A stretch of 64,000 nt of DNA. It comes from Diplodia intermedia (taxonomy: Eukaryota; Ascomycota; Dothideomycetes; Botryosphaeriales; Botryosphaeriaceae). Under the pieces are notes generated by a model. The model did no database searches. It was not told the origin of the DNA and worked only from the letters and a program-made list of their open reading frames with translations. Location of the stretch: contig JAKEKT010000059.1 in assembly GCA_021495925.1 (NCBI GenBank), forward strand, positions 1 through 64,000, given 5' to 3'. Positions 12,653 to 23,920 of this stretch are shown piece by piece. The position numbers and the translations under genes were made by a program. Position 1 is the first letter of the stretch, and each line of letters begins with the position of its first letter.

Positions 12653-13786
12653 ATTCCTTTGCGCAGAGTTGTAGGCAGGAAAAACTTAACGGAAGGGAAA
12701 GGTATAACCGAAGGAAATGGGACGACAATAAAAGCAAAACGTAATTAGTAGGGTCATTTGTCTGCATGCATTGCTTCCAACTGTATCCGGGTACTACTCC
12801 GACTGTCCACGTAGCAATACCGATGAAGCATCCTTTGCGTGGCACAGAAAATAATCCACTATACCCCTACTGTTCTACCGGCACGTGACTCTGCATCGGA
12901 TGTACTCTACCGATGTGCATTCCCGTCGTCTCGCTCTATTTGCTCTCGCATCACAACCCACTTGTAAGGCTCTCTTACGGCAACTATAGCCCGCCAGTCT
13001 CAAAAGCATTGCATGCCAAGCCACGTGATGTCGTGAGACTGGCGTGTTTCCATCGTATCGCTCCATCGAACACCCACCTGCAGCCACGTCCTTGACCTCA
13101 TCAATGCCAGGAACGGAGCTTTTTCCAGTCTCACTTGCCTCGCCACCCGCCAGCCCAAGACGGACGTGACTGTTCCTGTCCGCCACGCGTCGTCGTCGGA
13201 CCGGCGTGCCGTTAGGGACGGCGGCTATTCCGGCTTCTGAGGCCGGTCGTCGCGTCCCATTTGAACTTCTGTCTCCCCTGATTGGAGCCGGGCACTGTCT
13301 CGCTTGGCTTTTGGGCCGTCTGTCCAGAACTTCTGCCCGTCTTGCCGTTGCGCCTAACGACAACCAAGCCCTCCAGCCAAACAATTGACAGATCTTCCAG
13401 GGAGATACATCACTCGCTGCTCGGGGCGCATCCTCGGTGAGGGCTGTCTTGGGTGAAGGCTACAGACCACTCTGCCCATATGCGCATAGAGCATGGGCCG
13501 CGGTGTGATGGGGACCATGGGGTGATGAAACCGGCAAAACAGGCGTGGCGATCATACCGCCCCAGACTTCCCTAATCACCCCGGGCCTGACTTCCGCTGG
13601 CACAATGCGGAGACGACGCGGAGTTCTTTCGCCGTGACGCAAATGAGATCTGCCAACAGTTCAGGACTTCGACTGTCGTTGCCCCCTATATCTACACACT
13701 CGTTTCTTCCCACAATGCTGTCTACACAGCCCATCTGAGCGGCATTCTTTCCTTCACTTCCTTGCATTCTCTCCTTCAACCCCGAG
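12653..13786. other. Intergenic, promoter region of GH5 gene
   Basis: About 1.1 kb. The open frame at 12875-13384 (minus) has no recognisable domain and arginine-rich shadow-like composition. The right half should be the promoter and leader of the endoglucanase gene; the CT-rich stretch just before 13787 is leader-like. Confidence 0.55.
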
Positions 13787-14872
13787 ATGCGTCTCTCCAT
13801 CTGCCTGGCCACGGCCACGGCCGCGCTTGCCATGGCGGCACCGGCCAAGCAGCGCCGTCAAGACAAGTTCCTCTGGTTCGGCATCAACGAGAGCGGGGCC
13901 GAGTTCGGCGACGGCATCTTCCCCGGCGTGTACGGCACGGAGTACATCTGGTACGACATGGACACGGTCGACACCTTCATCGCGCAGGGCATGAACATGT
14001 TCCGCCTGAACTTCGCCATGGAGCGGCTGATCCCCGACTCGCTCACGGGCGAGCCCGACGCGGCCTACATGGGCAACCTGACGGCCAACGTCGAGTACAT
14101 CACGGGCAAGGGCGCGTACGCCATGATCCAGCCGCACAACTACGGCCGCTACTACGGCGACGTCATCACCGACACGGCCGGCTTCAAGGCGTGGTGGGCC
14201 ACGGTGGCGGCGCCCTTCGCCGCCAACGAGCTCGTCGTCTTCGACACCAACAACGAGTACCACGACATGGACCAGGACCTCGTCGTCCAGCTCAACCAGG
14301 CCGCCATCGACGGCATCCGCGCGGCCGGCGCGACGACGCAGTACATCACGCCCGAGGGCAACAGCTGGACGGGCGCGTGGACGTGGGTGTCGTCGGGCAA
14401 CGGCGACACCATGGGCGCGCTCACGGACCCGGCCGCGGCGGCCGCCGGCAACGGCTCGTCCAAGCTCGTGTACCAGATGCACCAGTACCTCGACTCGGAC
14501 GGCAGCGGCACGCACGAGGAGTGCGTCAGCGCCACCATCCTCAGCGAGCGGCTCGCGGCGGCCACGCAGTGGCTGCGCGCCACGGGCAACAAGGGCCTGC
14601 TCGGCGAGTTCGCGGCCGGCCCCAACGAGCAGTGCATGGCCGCCGTCAAGGACGGGCTGCAGTACCTCAAGGACAACAGCGACGTCTGGACCGGCCACTT
14701 GTGGTGGGCTGCCGGACCGTGGATAAGTCTTCCCCCCTTCCCACCCTTTTTCGTGGTTTGAAGCGCTCTTGGCTGACCAAAGAAACACTGGGGCGACTAC
14801 ATGTACAGCATCGAGCCTCCGAGCGGCACTGCGTACGCTTACTACGAGGACACGCTCGTCCAGTACGCGTGA
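13787..14872 (+). CDS. Secreted endo-beta-1,4-glucanase, glycoside hydrolase family 5 (no CBM)
   Basis: A signal peptide (about residues 1-18, ending AMAAP) precedes a GH5 catalytic domain. Seen motifs are FGINESGAEFG at the start of the barrel, RLNFAMERL, IQPHNYGRYYGD, the acid/base Glu157 in FDTNNEYHDM, a MHQYLDSDGSGTHEEC segment, and the nucleophile Glu274 in GLLGEFAAG. No cellulose-binding module is present. The family ending LWWAAGPWWGDYMYSIEPP is obtained only if 14723-14788 (66 nt) is removed; that intron begins ATAAGT and ends AC, with a branch-like CTGAC. Exons 13787-14722 and 14789-14872 give 339 aa. No GT-AG pair restores the frame. The enzyme would cut internal bonds of cellulose or beta-glucan outside the cell. 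Confidence 0.88.
14723..14788 (+). other. Apparent AT-AC intron in the GH5 gene
   Basis: The segment starts ATAAGT, which is the U2-type donor consensus with A in place of the first G, and ends in AC. A CTGAC branch-like motif lies about 17 nt before the end. Removal joins Gly-Pro-Trp to Trp-Gly-Asp-Tyr in frame, the order conserved in GH5 endoglucanases. Reading through gives a stop at 14759-14761 and loses the C-terminal strand and helix. Confidence 0.7.
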
Positions 14873-15654
14873 GGAGAGTCAATGGGGGAGGGCCTTCGCT
14901 TCTTGTGCATGACCATCACCTCGGCAAACTTTATAAAATTCCACCACACATTCCGTGTAAATATTCAATGCGATTCGTTGTTTATCTCCTGTCGCGTCGG
15001 TGCACCCAACCGGTTTGGGCAACATAAGCGAGAGCCTACCTGAGAGGAGACTAATAGGCACGTGAAGGATGCTATGTATTGCCGCCTAGATTCGATCGTG
15101 GTGTGGTGGCGTCACTCTTACCGGCAGACTGGGATCAAACTCGGCTTACAGTTTTGCGCTAGTACTACACCCTCAAGCATCGTCAATAATCATGCGGGGT
15201 CGACAAGGGATGGTCACAACGACAACAAGATGAACGTCATACACACGCTTGACTCGAGAATAATGCTTGCAGGCCGAGGTAGTAAAGGAAGGCCTGAGTG
15301 ACTTGTCTTGGCTCCAATGTCCGTTAAACCCACTACGAGTCTATACGGAGCATCTCAGACCCTCAACCAGATTCCCCCGAAGTTCACCCTCGGCCGATCG
15401 CTACAAGTCGGCAGCCCGGACATATGCGGACGGCAGCAACAACGGACTTGAAGCCCTTAACCCCGCCGGGAGCAAAGGCCAAGGGTCCCTCCTTCCTGCT
15501 GCTGGTGTACGCACGTCATGCTATTTAAGAGACTTCCGCCGTGAAGCCCCTCCTCATTGATCCAGCTTCATCCCACCGCGCATCTCCCGCATCCAGTCCC
15601 ATCGAACCATCGCAGCTGCATCAATCGCTTCAGAAATCGAAAGAGAAAAAAAAA
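14873..15654. other. Intergenic between GH5 and aldo-keto reductase genes
   Basis: About 0.8 kb with no supported gene. It should hold the GH5 3' UTR and the aldo-keto reductase promoter; an A-tract lies directly before the start at 15655. Confidence 0.55.
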
Positions 15655-17100
15655 ATGGCTTTCCCCCCAGCTCCCACGCCCAAGACGGCTCTCGGCTACC
15701 ACCGCATTCTGTCGCCGTCGGCGGGCGTGAGGGTGTCGCCCCTCTGCCTCGGCGCCATGAACTTCGGCAACGCCTGGTACCGTTTACCTGCCAAAAGCAT
15801 CGGTTGGATGTTAGCCGCTCTGACATTTCAAAATCGCAGGGAGGCCTTCATGGGCAAGTGCGACAAGAAGACGACGTACGAGATCCTCGACTTCTTCGTC
15901 GAGAGCGGCGGCAACTTCATCGACACGGCCAACAACTGTGAGCTTTTTTTCACCCCCACCCAACCAATTCAAGCCATCGACTCCCCCCCGTGCAGCAAAA
16001 GCAAAGCAGCATCGGTTAAAAAAAAAAAAGCTGACACGCACGTGCAGATCAGGGCGAGGAGAGCGAGGAATGGCTCGGCGACTGGATGGAGGAGCGCAAG
16101 AACCGCGACCAGATCGTGCTCGCGACCAAGTTCACCACCTTCTTCCCGTCGGGCAAGGGCGGCGAGAAGATCAAGAGCAACTTCCAGGGCAACCACAGCA
16201 AGAGCTTGCGCGTGTCGCTGGAGGCCAGCTTGAGGAAGCTCAAGACGAGTTACATCGACTTGGTAGGTTTTCTTTTTCTTTTCTCCTTTTCCTTAGTTAT
16301 AAAAACTGATGGCCAATCTCACAGCTCTACGTCCACTGGTGGGACTTCTCCACGTCGATCCCGGAGGTCATGCAGTCGCTGCACCACCAGGTCGTCGCGG
16401 GCAAGGTGCTCTACCTCGGCATCAGCGACACGCCGGCGTGGGTCGTGTCCATGGCCAACCAGTACGCGCGCGACCACGCCCTCACGCCCTTCGCCGTCTA
16501 CCAGGGCAAGTGGAGCGCCGCGGACCGCGACTTCGAGCGCGACATCATCCCCATGGCGCAGCAGCAGGGCATGGCGCTGGCGCCGTGGAACGCGCTGGGC
16601 GGCGGCCTCTTCAAGACGGAGGAGGAGCTGGCCGCGCAGGACGAGGGCCGCAAGATGTTCCCGCCGCGCGACAGGGACAAGAAGGTGGCGGCGGCGCTGG
16701 ACGCGCTCGCCCGGCCGCGCGGCGTGCACCGCACCGCCATCGCCCTGGCCTACGTCATGCACAAGTCGCCGTACGTCTTCCCCATCGTCGGCGGCCGCCG
16801 CATCGAGCACCTGAGGGGCAACATCGACGCCCTCGGCATCGAGCTGTCGCCCGCCGAGATCGCCCAGATCGAGGCCGCCGAGCCCTTCGACGTCGGCTTC
16901 CCCATGAACTTCCTGTTCGAGTTCGGCGGCGGCCAGACGTACCACAACCGCATGGCCACCGGCGACATCGCCCTCGTCAAGTCGGCCGTCCACATCGATT
17001 CCGTCCCGAAGCAGGAGGTGAGTTGTGCCCCGCCGCGCGCGTGCGCGTGTTGCACCAGGCTGACCGTTCGTTGCAGCCCATCAAGCCGCGGAAGGCGTAG
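15655..17100 (+). CDS. Aldo-keto reductase (aryl-alcohol dehydrogenase / norsolorinic acid reductase type)
   Basis: Five exons (15655-15776, 15840-15937, 16048-16262, 16325-17017, 17077-17100) give 383 aa, all joins in frame. The AKR catalytic tetrad is complete: Asp69 and Tyr74 in FIDTANNYQ (created by splicing), Lys101 in LATKF and His149 in LYVHWWD. Family marks include GAMNFGNAW near residue 35 and a C-terminal cofactor region VGGRRIEHLRGN. The protein resembles the AKR group with yeast AAD aryl-alcohol dehydrogenases and the norsolorinic-acid/sterigmatocystin reductases, which reduce aromatic or polyketide carbonyls with NADPH in the cytosol. Without a polyketide synthase nearby, aromatic aldehyde detoxification is as likely as a biosynthetic role. 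Confidence 0.9.
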
Positions 17101-17384
17101 GGAGGGTCCGGTGACGGGGAAAGAGATGTGGCATGAGGAGCTTGGCAGTGAAAAGAAAAACAAATTTGATTTACATGGACCGGTCTATGTGTGCTGTCGT
17201 GCGTCGCCCCTGGGGTATCTGAAAGTTGCATGCATAATAACGCCAGCGAACCGCGCATGCTTTGATGAGAAGGTCCAAATGCGGATTGCAGCGCTGTTTT
17301 ATTTACCGCCTGCGCGAGAGGGTAAGTGGATCGATCTGAAGTCATCAGAAGCGGCGTTGGACACTCACCCGTCAACACACGTAT
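17101..17384. other. Short convergent intergenic spacer
   Basis: The 284 bp between the stop codons of the convergent aldo-keto reductase and copia-derived genes; it serves as overlapping 3' UTR space. Confidence 0.5.
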
Positions 17385-18176
17385 CTACTTGTTCAGCCCC
17401 GCGCCCTCGACCTTTTCGCGGAGGCTGGCCACCTCGGCCTCCAGGGCCTGGTGCTTGTTCCAGAGCTGGTTGACGAGGGCGGCGGTGCCGAACATGTCCT
17501 TCTCGGTCGACGCCGACGGCGAGGCCACGGGCGACAGGGCGCCGTTGCGGCGCCAGGGATCGCCGCCGACGACGGGCACGGGCGGGCCGCCGGCGCCGCC
17601 GTTGACGACGGGGATGGTGATGCCGAGCTCGTCCTGGCGCAGGAAGGTGGCGCCCTGGAAGACGGGGTTGCCGCGGGCCGACACGGTCAGCGAGAGCAGC
17701 AGCGGGCGGCCGTCGGTGGGCGTGTCCTCGGGCCACAGGGCCGAGTACTCGTCGGCCAGCTGCAGGTAGGGCAGGCCGCTGGAGCGCTCCTGGCTGGCGG
17801 GGAACAGGATGCGCTCGGTCCTGTCGCGGTCCGACACCATCAGGCCGCCCTCCTTGGTGTCGATGGCGCCCTCCTCGAAGGGGGCGCCGATGCCGATGAT
17901 GCTGCTGCCCGTGAGCAGGTTGTACACCAGGTCGGGCGTGTACAGCACCCCGCGCAGCACCAGGTCGCCCGTGTCGTCGCCAATGGTGCGGATGCGCAGC
18001 TTGACGTCGCCAATGGCGTAGGCGAACTTCAGCCGCCGCGACACGTCCGACGTCTGCAGCGGCTTGATGGCGCGCAGGCTGGTGAAGCGGCTGAGGTCGT
18101 TGCACATGGAGTAGCCGCTGTCAGCTGACAGCAGCACCCAGGCGTTGTGGTTGAGCCTGAAGTCGGTGTTGGGCAT
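17385..18176 (-). CDS. Ty1/copia Pol beta-barrel (protease-region) derived protein, probably domesticated
   Basis: One uninterrupted frame of 263 aa. The upstream in-frame extension to 18302 has no ATG, so the start at 18176 is the first possible one. Residues 12-100 match the retropepsin/gag-pre-integrase side of Ty1/copia polyproteins (TNT1-94-like Pol beta-barrel): Trp13, an Asp-Ser-Gly at 19-21, NDLSRFTSL, a strand pair before LVLRGVLYTPDLVYNLL, and GSSIIGIG. The Asp-Ser-Gly is shifted two residues from the usual W-x-x-D-S-G spacing, so protease activity is doubtful. The rest has a proline/glycine linker and a short coiled coil at about 235-260. No zinc knuckle, integrase, reverse transcriptase or LTR is next to it, and no RIP damage is seen, so I infer an exapted single gene. 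Gene function is unknown. Confidence 0.75.
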   Translation of the reverse strand: MPNTDFRLNHNAWVLLSADSGYSMCNDLSRFTSLRAIKPLQTSDVSRRLKFAYAIGDVKLRIRTIGDDTGDLVLRGVLYTPDLVYNLLTGSSIIGIGAPFEEGAIDTKEGGLMVSDRDRTERILFPASQERSSGLPYLQLADEYSALWPEDTPTDGRPLLLSLTVSARGNPVFQGATFLRQDELGITIPVVNGGAGGPPVPVVGGDPWRRNGALSPVASPSASTEKDMFGTAALVNQLWNKHQALEAEVASLREKVEGAGLNK

Positions 18177-19259
18177 CCTGGCCGCCTGGTCCTGGTCCTG
18201 GTCCTGGTGTCCTGGTCGTCGGGTTGGTGGTCGGCGAGCCAGCTTCCGGAAAGCAGTCGATCGCTGCGCTGCTGATGGGGAGAATGTTTGTTTGGTTGGC
18301 AAGGTGCAGGAGTTGCGGGCGCAAGTTAAGGTGGTGCAGGGCAGCCCAGACCCCTGGATGATGGATCATCGCGGGGAAGAAAGGCGGCACTAAACCCGCT
18401 TAGGCAGTCCTGATCACCGCTGTTCATGCAATAATTTACCAAGTCCCATGCTTTGCTGCAAACAGTGGGGCTGCTGCAATCTGTCTCTATACGAAGGACG
18501 CTCTCTATATTATCATTCCCGCTATAATCCTGCCCGCCCGTAACACCACCGCCAGCCACTCCTGCACGACGAAAAACAAGACTTTTGCGACGCCACCCGC
18601 CAAGCCTCTCTCCGCGTAAAACACCAAAATGCGCTTCCAACCCAAAGCACCCCCGGCTGCGCCCCGCAAAGCACTTGGGAGTTGAGCCTCATCATTCCGG
18701 CACGGCACAATGCATGCACCCGCTTGGGTGAGTCAGTTGCGGTGGAGAACAACGTGACACATGGCTGAAATGCCGTGCATTCATGTGGCTGCTGTGCTCC
18801 ACTGCATGGCATCATCTTTGCTTGCTTTGCCCAATGCTATCCTTGCACGCAAAACAGCTTGCGCGAGTCTGGTTTCAACTCCTACCCTGAAACACTCAAT
18901 GAACAGGAACATATATATCCGTATTGGAAATGGTCATGCAAGTTGAATCTACAGATCCGAGTATAGATACTCTTATTGTCCTACAACTTCCATCTGTGAT
19001 ACTCTATCCGCAGCGTCTCTCCCGGTTAGGCAAGCACCAGGCGAACACATATGCAGAGACATGTGTCACGCATGAAAAGTAAGTATCCATATGCAGCCTA
19101 TACTGCATCAGATGGAATACACTTACATGAGCAACATCCGGAGATGCAGGCGACGCGGCAAACTGGGGCATGGCTTCTGTTGTCTTACTTTCAGGACCGT
19201 GAGCATAAAGACGCCGCTTGAGCTTTGGAAATCCAACAGCAGCTGAGCAAACAAACGAG
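18177..19259. other. Divergent intergenic region with a CCTGGT minisatellite
   Basis: About 1.1 kb between divergent starts (18176 and 19260), so it holds both promoters. At 18185-18220 there are tandem copies of a CCTGGT hexamer in the leader of the copia-derived gene. Short open frames here have no recognisable content. Confidence 0.6.
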
Positions 19260-22061
19260 ATGAAACTTGGTCTCTACACTGCAGCATTTGCTGCCTCGCT
19301 ATTCCTCACGCTTTCCCATGCTTTACCCAATGCTCGGCTTAAATCTCCCCGGGGGACAGGCCGTACACCTCCCCATACTAAACACGAGAAGAGTACCATC
19401 CGCCAGCGAGATGCTGATGACAAGTCGCGCACCTACGTGCCCATCGTCTCCACTCGCCAGAATCCGTTCCTGCCATTGAGTGACATCGAGGCTGCCGATG
19501 TTACCAAGTTCCTTCACAATCAGTCGAAACTCAACCTGACGGCTGCGGAGAATGCAACAAGGCATGCATATCCTTCTCCCTTGTTCAGGCCTTGACATTG
19601 CTGACTATTCAAATAGCTGGGACAACACCATCGTTACAGTGGAAACCCTCGCACCGAACAAGTCAGCTGCTCTGCCTTACCTCAATGATGAAACCACAGC
19701 ACCACCAAAGCGATTTGCTAGAGCGACAATCAAGTTCGGGGCAAGCGAGCAGCCGTATTTCCGGGAGTATTTTGTAGGACCATTGCCTATCGGCGACACG
19801 ACTGAATGCCAACCGCTCACCTTCCTCTACAACAAGGAGGTCCCCATCCAGCATATATACGATGCGGATGATGGACTGGTTGGGGATCTAATACAGAAAC
19901 TTGGAGCTGAAGTTGCTCCTATCTTACTAGATCTCTTGAATGCAACAGATGGTGGTGGGAGCAATGACTCAGTGAGCGCTTGGAGGATTGATCCTTTGTG
20001 GAAAGAAAACGGAGACGTCATTGCCTGGTACCAGTATTGGCGGAGGCCTACCCTAGGCTTTGATGACGACACGCTTCTTCCGCAGGGCCTCTACTTCAAG
20101 CTCAACATCACTGGTCGGAATCCTGACGGTTGGGGAGTCATGGGTTGGTACTACGGTAAGACCAAATCCCATTTCCATACGCCCGTACTATTCTTTTTCT
20201 ACAGCGATCTCCTATCCTCCGGCCTGGCAACTAACCTGAACTCAGATGGAATCTTCTACAGCTCTACAGATGCCTTCCAAGCCGCCTGGAAAGCTGGAAA
20301 GGTCGTTCGCCTCCCATACGAAACAGACGGCACGTGGGGAACAACCGACTGGAACGGTGAAGAGCTCCCCCTGGATCAGTATGACCCACCAATGGCAATC
20401 AAGCCGGACAATCCACGGTTTGGGCTTGACGTTGGTCAAAAATACGTCGAATGGAGTGAGTATCTCTTCCACGACGAGGACCCCGAACTGACATTATGAA
20501 GTGCACTTCTCTTTCTTCATAGCCTTTACCCGAGACACTGGCTTGGCTCTTTATGATATCCGATTCAAGGGCGAGAGAATCATCTACGAGCTGAGCCTGC
20601 AGGAGGCCCTCGCACACTACGCCTCTTCAGATCCTTATCAGTCAGGGATCTCATACTTGGATTCATATTACGGTTTCGGGCCATATGCATTCGAACTGGT
20701 CAACGGTTACGACTGTCCGTCTTACGCGGCGTATCTCAATACTTCCTTCTACGCGTCCGAGAGAACGCACTGGCATCCAAACAGCATCTGCTTGTTCGAG
20801 TTCGAGAATGACTATCCGATCCAGCGCCACTCAACATCGAGCTACGTCAGTATCACGAAGAACATCAAGTTCGTGGTTCGGACCGTGTGCAGCGTCGGCA
20901 ACTACGATTACCAGTTCACTTACGAGTTCCACCTGGATGGCACCATCCAAGTCCTCGTCCGGGCCTCCGGGTACATCCAGGGCGCTTTCTGGGCTCACAA
21001 TAGTGACTACGGATTCAAGATCCACGACGCCCTATCAGGTTCAATGCACGATCACGTCCTGAACTACAAAATTGACTTGGACGTAAAAGGCACGAAAAAC
21101 AGTCTGATGAAGACAGAGTTCGTGCCCGTCACGGAGACGTCAGTGAACCCTCCATCCCAACCTCCCAACACGCCCTTTCGGCTGACCACCCGCACAGATA
21201 CCCATGGTTCAACGGCACGCGCAACACGATGAAGCTCGAAAAGACCTTCATCGCCAGCGAGGCCGACGCCAAGATCCACTGGTCCCCCAACAGCGCCGCC
21301 GTCTACTCCGTCGTCAACAAAGACGCTCGCAACGCCTATGGGGAATACCCGGGGTGGAAAATCGTCCCCAGTAAGGAAACCCCAACCCCACAACCAATCC
21401 CACTCTCACCCTCCCCTTCCCCCCCTCCCCCCCAAAAAAAAACCCCCCCGCTAACCAAAACCCCCCAACCCCACCAGCAACCGGCTCATCCATCCACCTC
21501 ACAAACCCCAACTCCACCAACCTAACCCCACGCTCGCTCGGCTGGGCCACGCACCCGCTGCACGCGCTGCGGCACCACGACGCGGAGCCGCGCGCCGCCT
21601 CGCCATTCAACGCGCTGGACCCGGGCGCGCCGCTCGTCGACTTCGCGCTGTTCTCCGCCGACGACGAGTCACTGATTCAAACCGACGTCGTGCTCTACGT
21701 CAACCTCGGCGTGCACCACGCGCCCGACGCCGCCGACCTGCCCGGCGCCGTCGCGACGCTCGCGCAGAGCGGCGTCGCGCTCGCGCCGCAGAACTTTCGC
21801 GGGGAAGAAGGCGGTGCGTCGAGGGCGGCGGCGGGGGAGCAGGTGAGGGTGGTGCATCGGGCGGGGGGAAAGGCGGAGGTGGTGAGGTTTGGTGGTGGGG
21901 GTGGTGGGGAGGAGGGAGAGGACGGGGGTTTGTTCAATCTGACGGCGGCGAGGGCCCGGGTCGAGGGGTACACGGGTGGCTACGTTGTGAGGAAGTTCCC
22001 GTACGATCCGGCCAACTGGTATTGGGAGGGCGAGGCGGAGGATCAGCAGTCGGGGGAGTGA
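19260..22061 (+). CDS. Secreted copper amine oxidase (TPQ-dependent)
   Basis: Six exons (19260-19561, 19617-20155, 20246-20455, 20523-21138, 21198-21370, 21478-22061) give 807 aa. A signal peptide (MKLGLYTAAFAASLFLTLSHA) precedes the oxidase fold. The topaquinone precursor is Tyr478 in VGNYDYQF; the catalytic-base Asp is at about 397 in SYLDSYYGFG; copper ligands are His526 and His528 (MHDHVLNYK) and a later His at 693/694 in VHHAPD. The start of the catalytic domain reads FTRDTGLALYDIRFKGERI. It oxidises primary amines to aldehyde, ammonia and peroxide, here outside the cell, and could release nitrogen. Intron 1 is GC-AG (AAG|GCATGC), the only frame-closing choice. The last exon is GC-rich and carries an acidic, glycine-rich insertion near residues 750-770 that is unusual for the family. 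Confidence 0.9.
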
Positions 22062-23920
22062 AGAGTGGGTGGTTGGGCAGGGAAGTGCGGAGGGGCTTAT
22101 GGCTGATGATTTTGATGACTTTCAGTATCCTACTTGACGTGGTTAACGGCCGTGGCGATGAGTTCTTCTTGAGGTGTCTTCTAAAAACACGATGACTTTA
22201 CTTTGCGTTCTTTTTTACTGCCTCTCCGCCGTATCAGGTCGTCCTCGACCCCTGTTCCTTCTCAAGCGATAGTGAGAATCGAATATAAATATCTTTCAGG
22301 CGGTCAATGTTCACCGCTCACTGTTTCAAAAAAGCATCTCAGTACTATCATGCTGGTAGGAAACCAAATCGACTTGACATCGAATAAGTAGGTGACATAC
22401 AGAATGAAGAGCGTGAGGGGGACAACCACTGCAGCTAGGTACCCCTCTGCATTCGCACCGACGTGTCTCGGCACTACTTTGGTTAATCCCGCAAGTGGGG
22501 TTCTCGCAATTGAATGGGTGTTCTGCTGTTGAGATTGCGTAGACGGGACGAGCCGAATGCTGCCGTGGAAGAGATTGAGCAACGGCATCTCATCTCTCCA
22601 AGACATCAAGTTGGTCGCAGCCGGAGACCGGCCCCACCAGCCATGCTGTGGTAATTGACACAGAGACAATAAATGGGCCAGATAAGGAACACAGCGTCGA
22701 CGAGTCGGTAACCAACAGAGCACACGCATGCATAGAACAGACAACCCCATGTACATTTCATTGAGGAACACGAAAAGCAGACTCCATTACAACATATTAC
22801 AACGCACGCAAATGCATACTCACCATCCCCAACCTTGAGCTCAAAGACTCACGCCAAAAGATATACCGAAAAGGACAGTGCAACCCCTTGCCGGTGAATA
22901 GGTATACCCAAATCCTCGTCAGCAAAGCAAAACAAACATACACCACCGGAGTACCTCTCATACAGCCAAAAAGCAAAAGGCCAAGCCCCAGGAGAGCAGC
23001 CAGACGAGAAGGCGTGCCTGTTGATGTGCAGGCAGCTCCTCCGGGCGCAAGAAGAAAACGACCGATGATTGTTGCTCCGAATCCGTGCTTTTAGGAAATA
23101 GGCGAAAACCAGAAACCCTCCCTGCATCCCGACTCTTTTTCAGCGCCATGCCCCCACTCAATGATCCGGAACCCCGCCAAGCATGAATTGATTTGAACTC
23201 CTTCTCCTTCCCAGTTAGTGCCCAAGGCAAAGTAATAGAGATACTGTTGCGGGGTATAAGTAGGGGTATAAGTTAAAGGAGCAACTGGACAGGATCCTAT
23301 AAGGAACGCGAGACGAGAAAGAGAGGATTAGATGAGAGAGAAAGCAGAAGCCAGGACAATTTTTTGTGATGTGACGTGTGTTTGAGGGAAAAGATTGCGC
23401 CATTGACCCACCAGCCCTCGTAAAAGACAAAAACAATAAACAACCATATCCGACCGTCCCATCTTTCTTGAAAAGGTATCCATGCCATCCCTCATGAGTA
23501 ATCGTGGCCGCCAGCTGAACACCCCACACTCCCCGGATTCGTTTCGTGCGCTGGAAAGACTCTTGAACATGTGAACAAGCAGACCAAGGACCCAGAGAGT
23601 GCGAGTACAAGGACGACCGACGCAACTAGAACACCTCCCACCCGTTTTATCAACCCAAAATTCGTGTACGTAGAGTGTGTGAGGACAGAGCGCAACGTCT
23701 ATGCCCCCCCGGGAACACCCTGAAATGCAAAAACTCCGTTCCAGGGAATAAAGCAAGTACTCTTGTCGTCGAGAAAGATTTGAACTCCGAAACCCTGTTT
23801 CCTCCCAGCCTCCCAGTAATTCCGAAGCTCCGCCCACGCATGCATAACGGTTTCGCATCTTTTTTTTTGTTGAAGGAAGGAAGATTGCCAAACCAAATAC
23901 AGTACTTGGTTTGACATGAT
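22062..23920. other. Convergent intergenic region, no gene supported
   Basis: About 1.9 kb between convergent genes. Open frames on the minus strand (22304-22771, 23215-23625, 23328-23972) overlap each other in different frames and show no domain. Part of 23300-23920 is likely the long 3' UTR of the next gene. Confidence 0.55.

Noticed and set aside
2771..17100. A secondary-metabolite gene cluster
   Set aside because: Tailoring-type enzymes and a pump are present but no PKS, NRPS, terpene or RiPP core gene or pathway regulator is in the window.
18177..18302. N-terminal extension of the copia-derived protein to 18302
   Set aside because: The frame is open but begins with TTG, contains no ATG before 18176, and consists of the CCTGGT minisatellite read as a Gln-Asp repeat.
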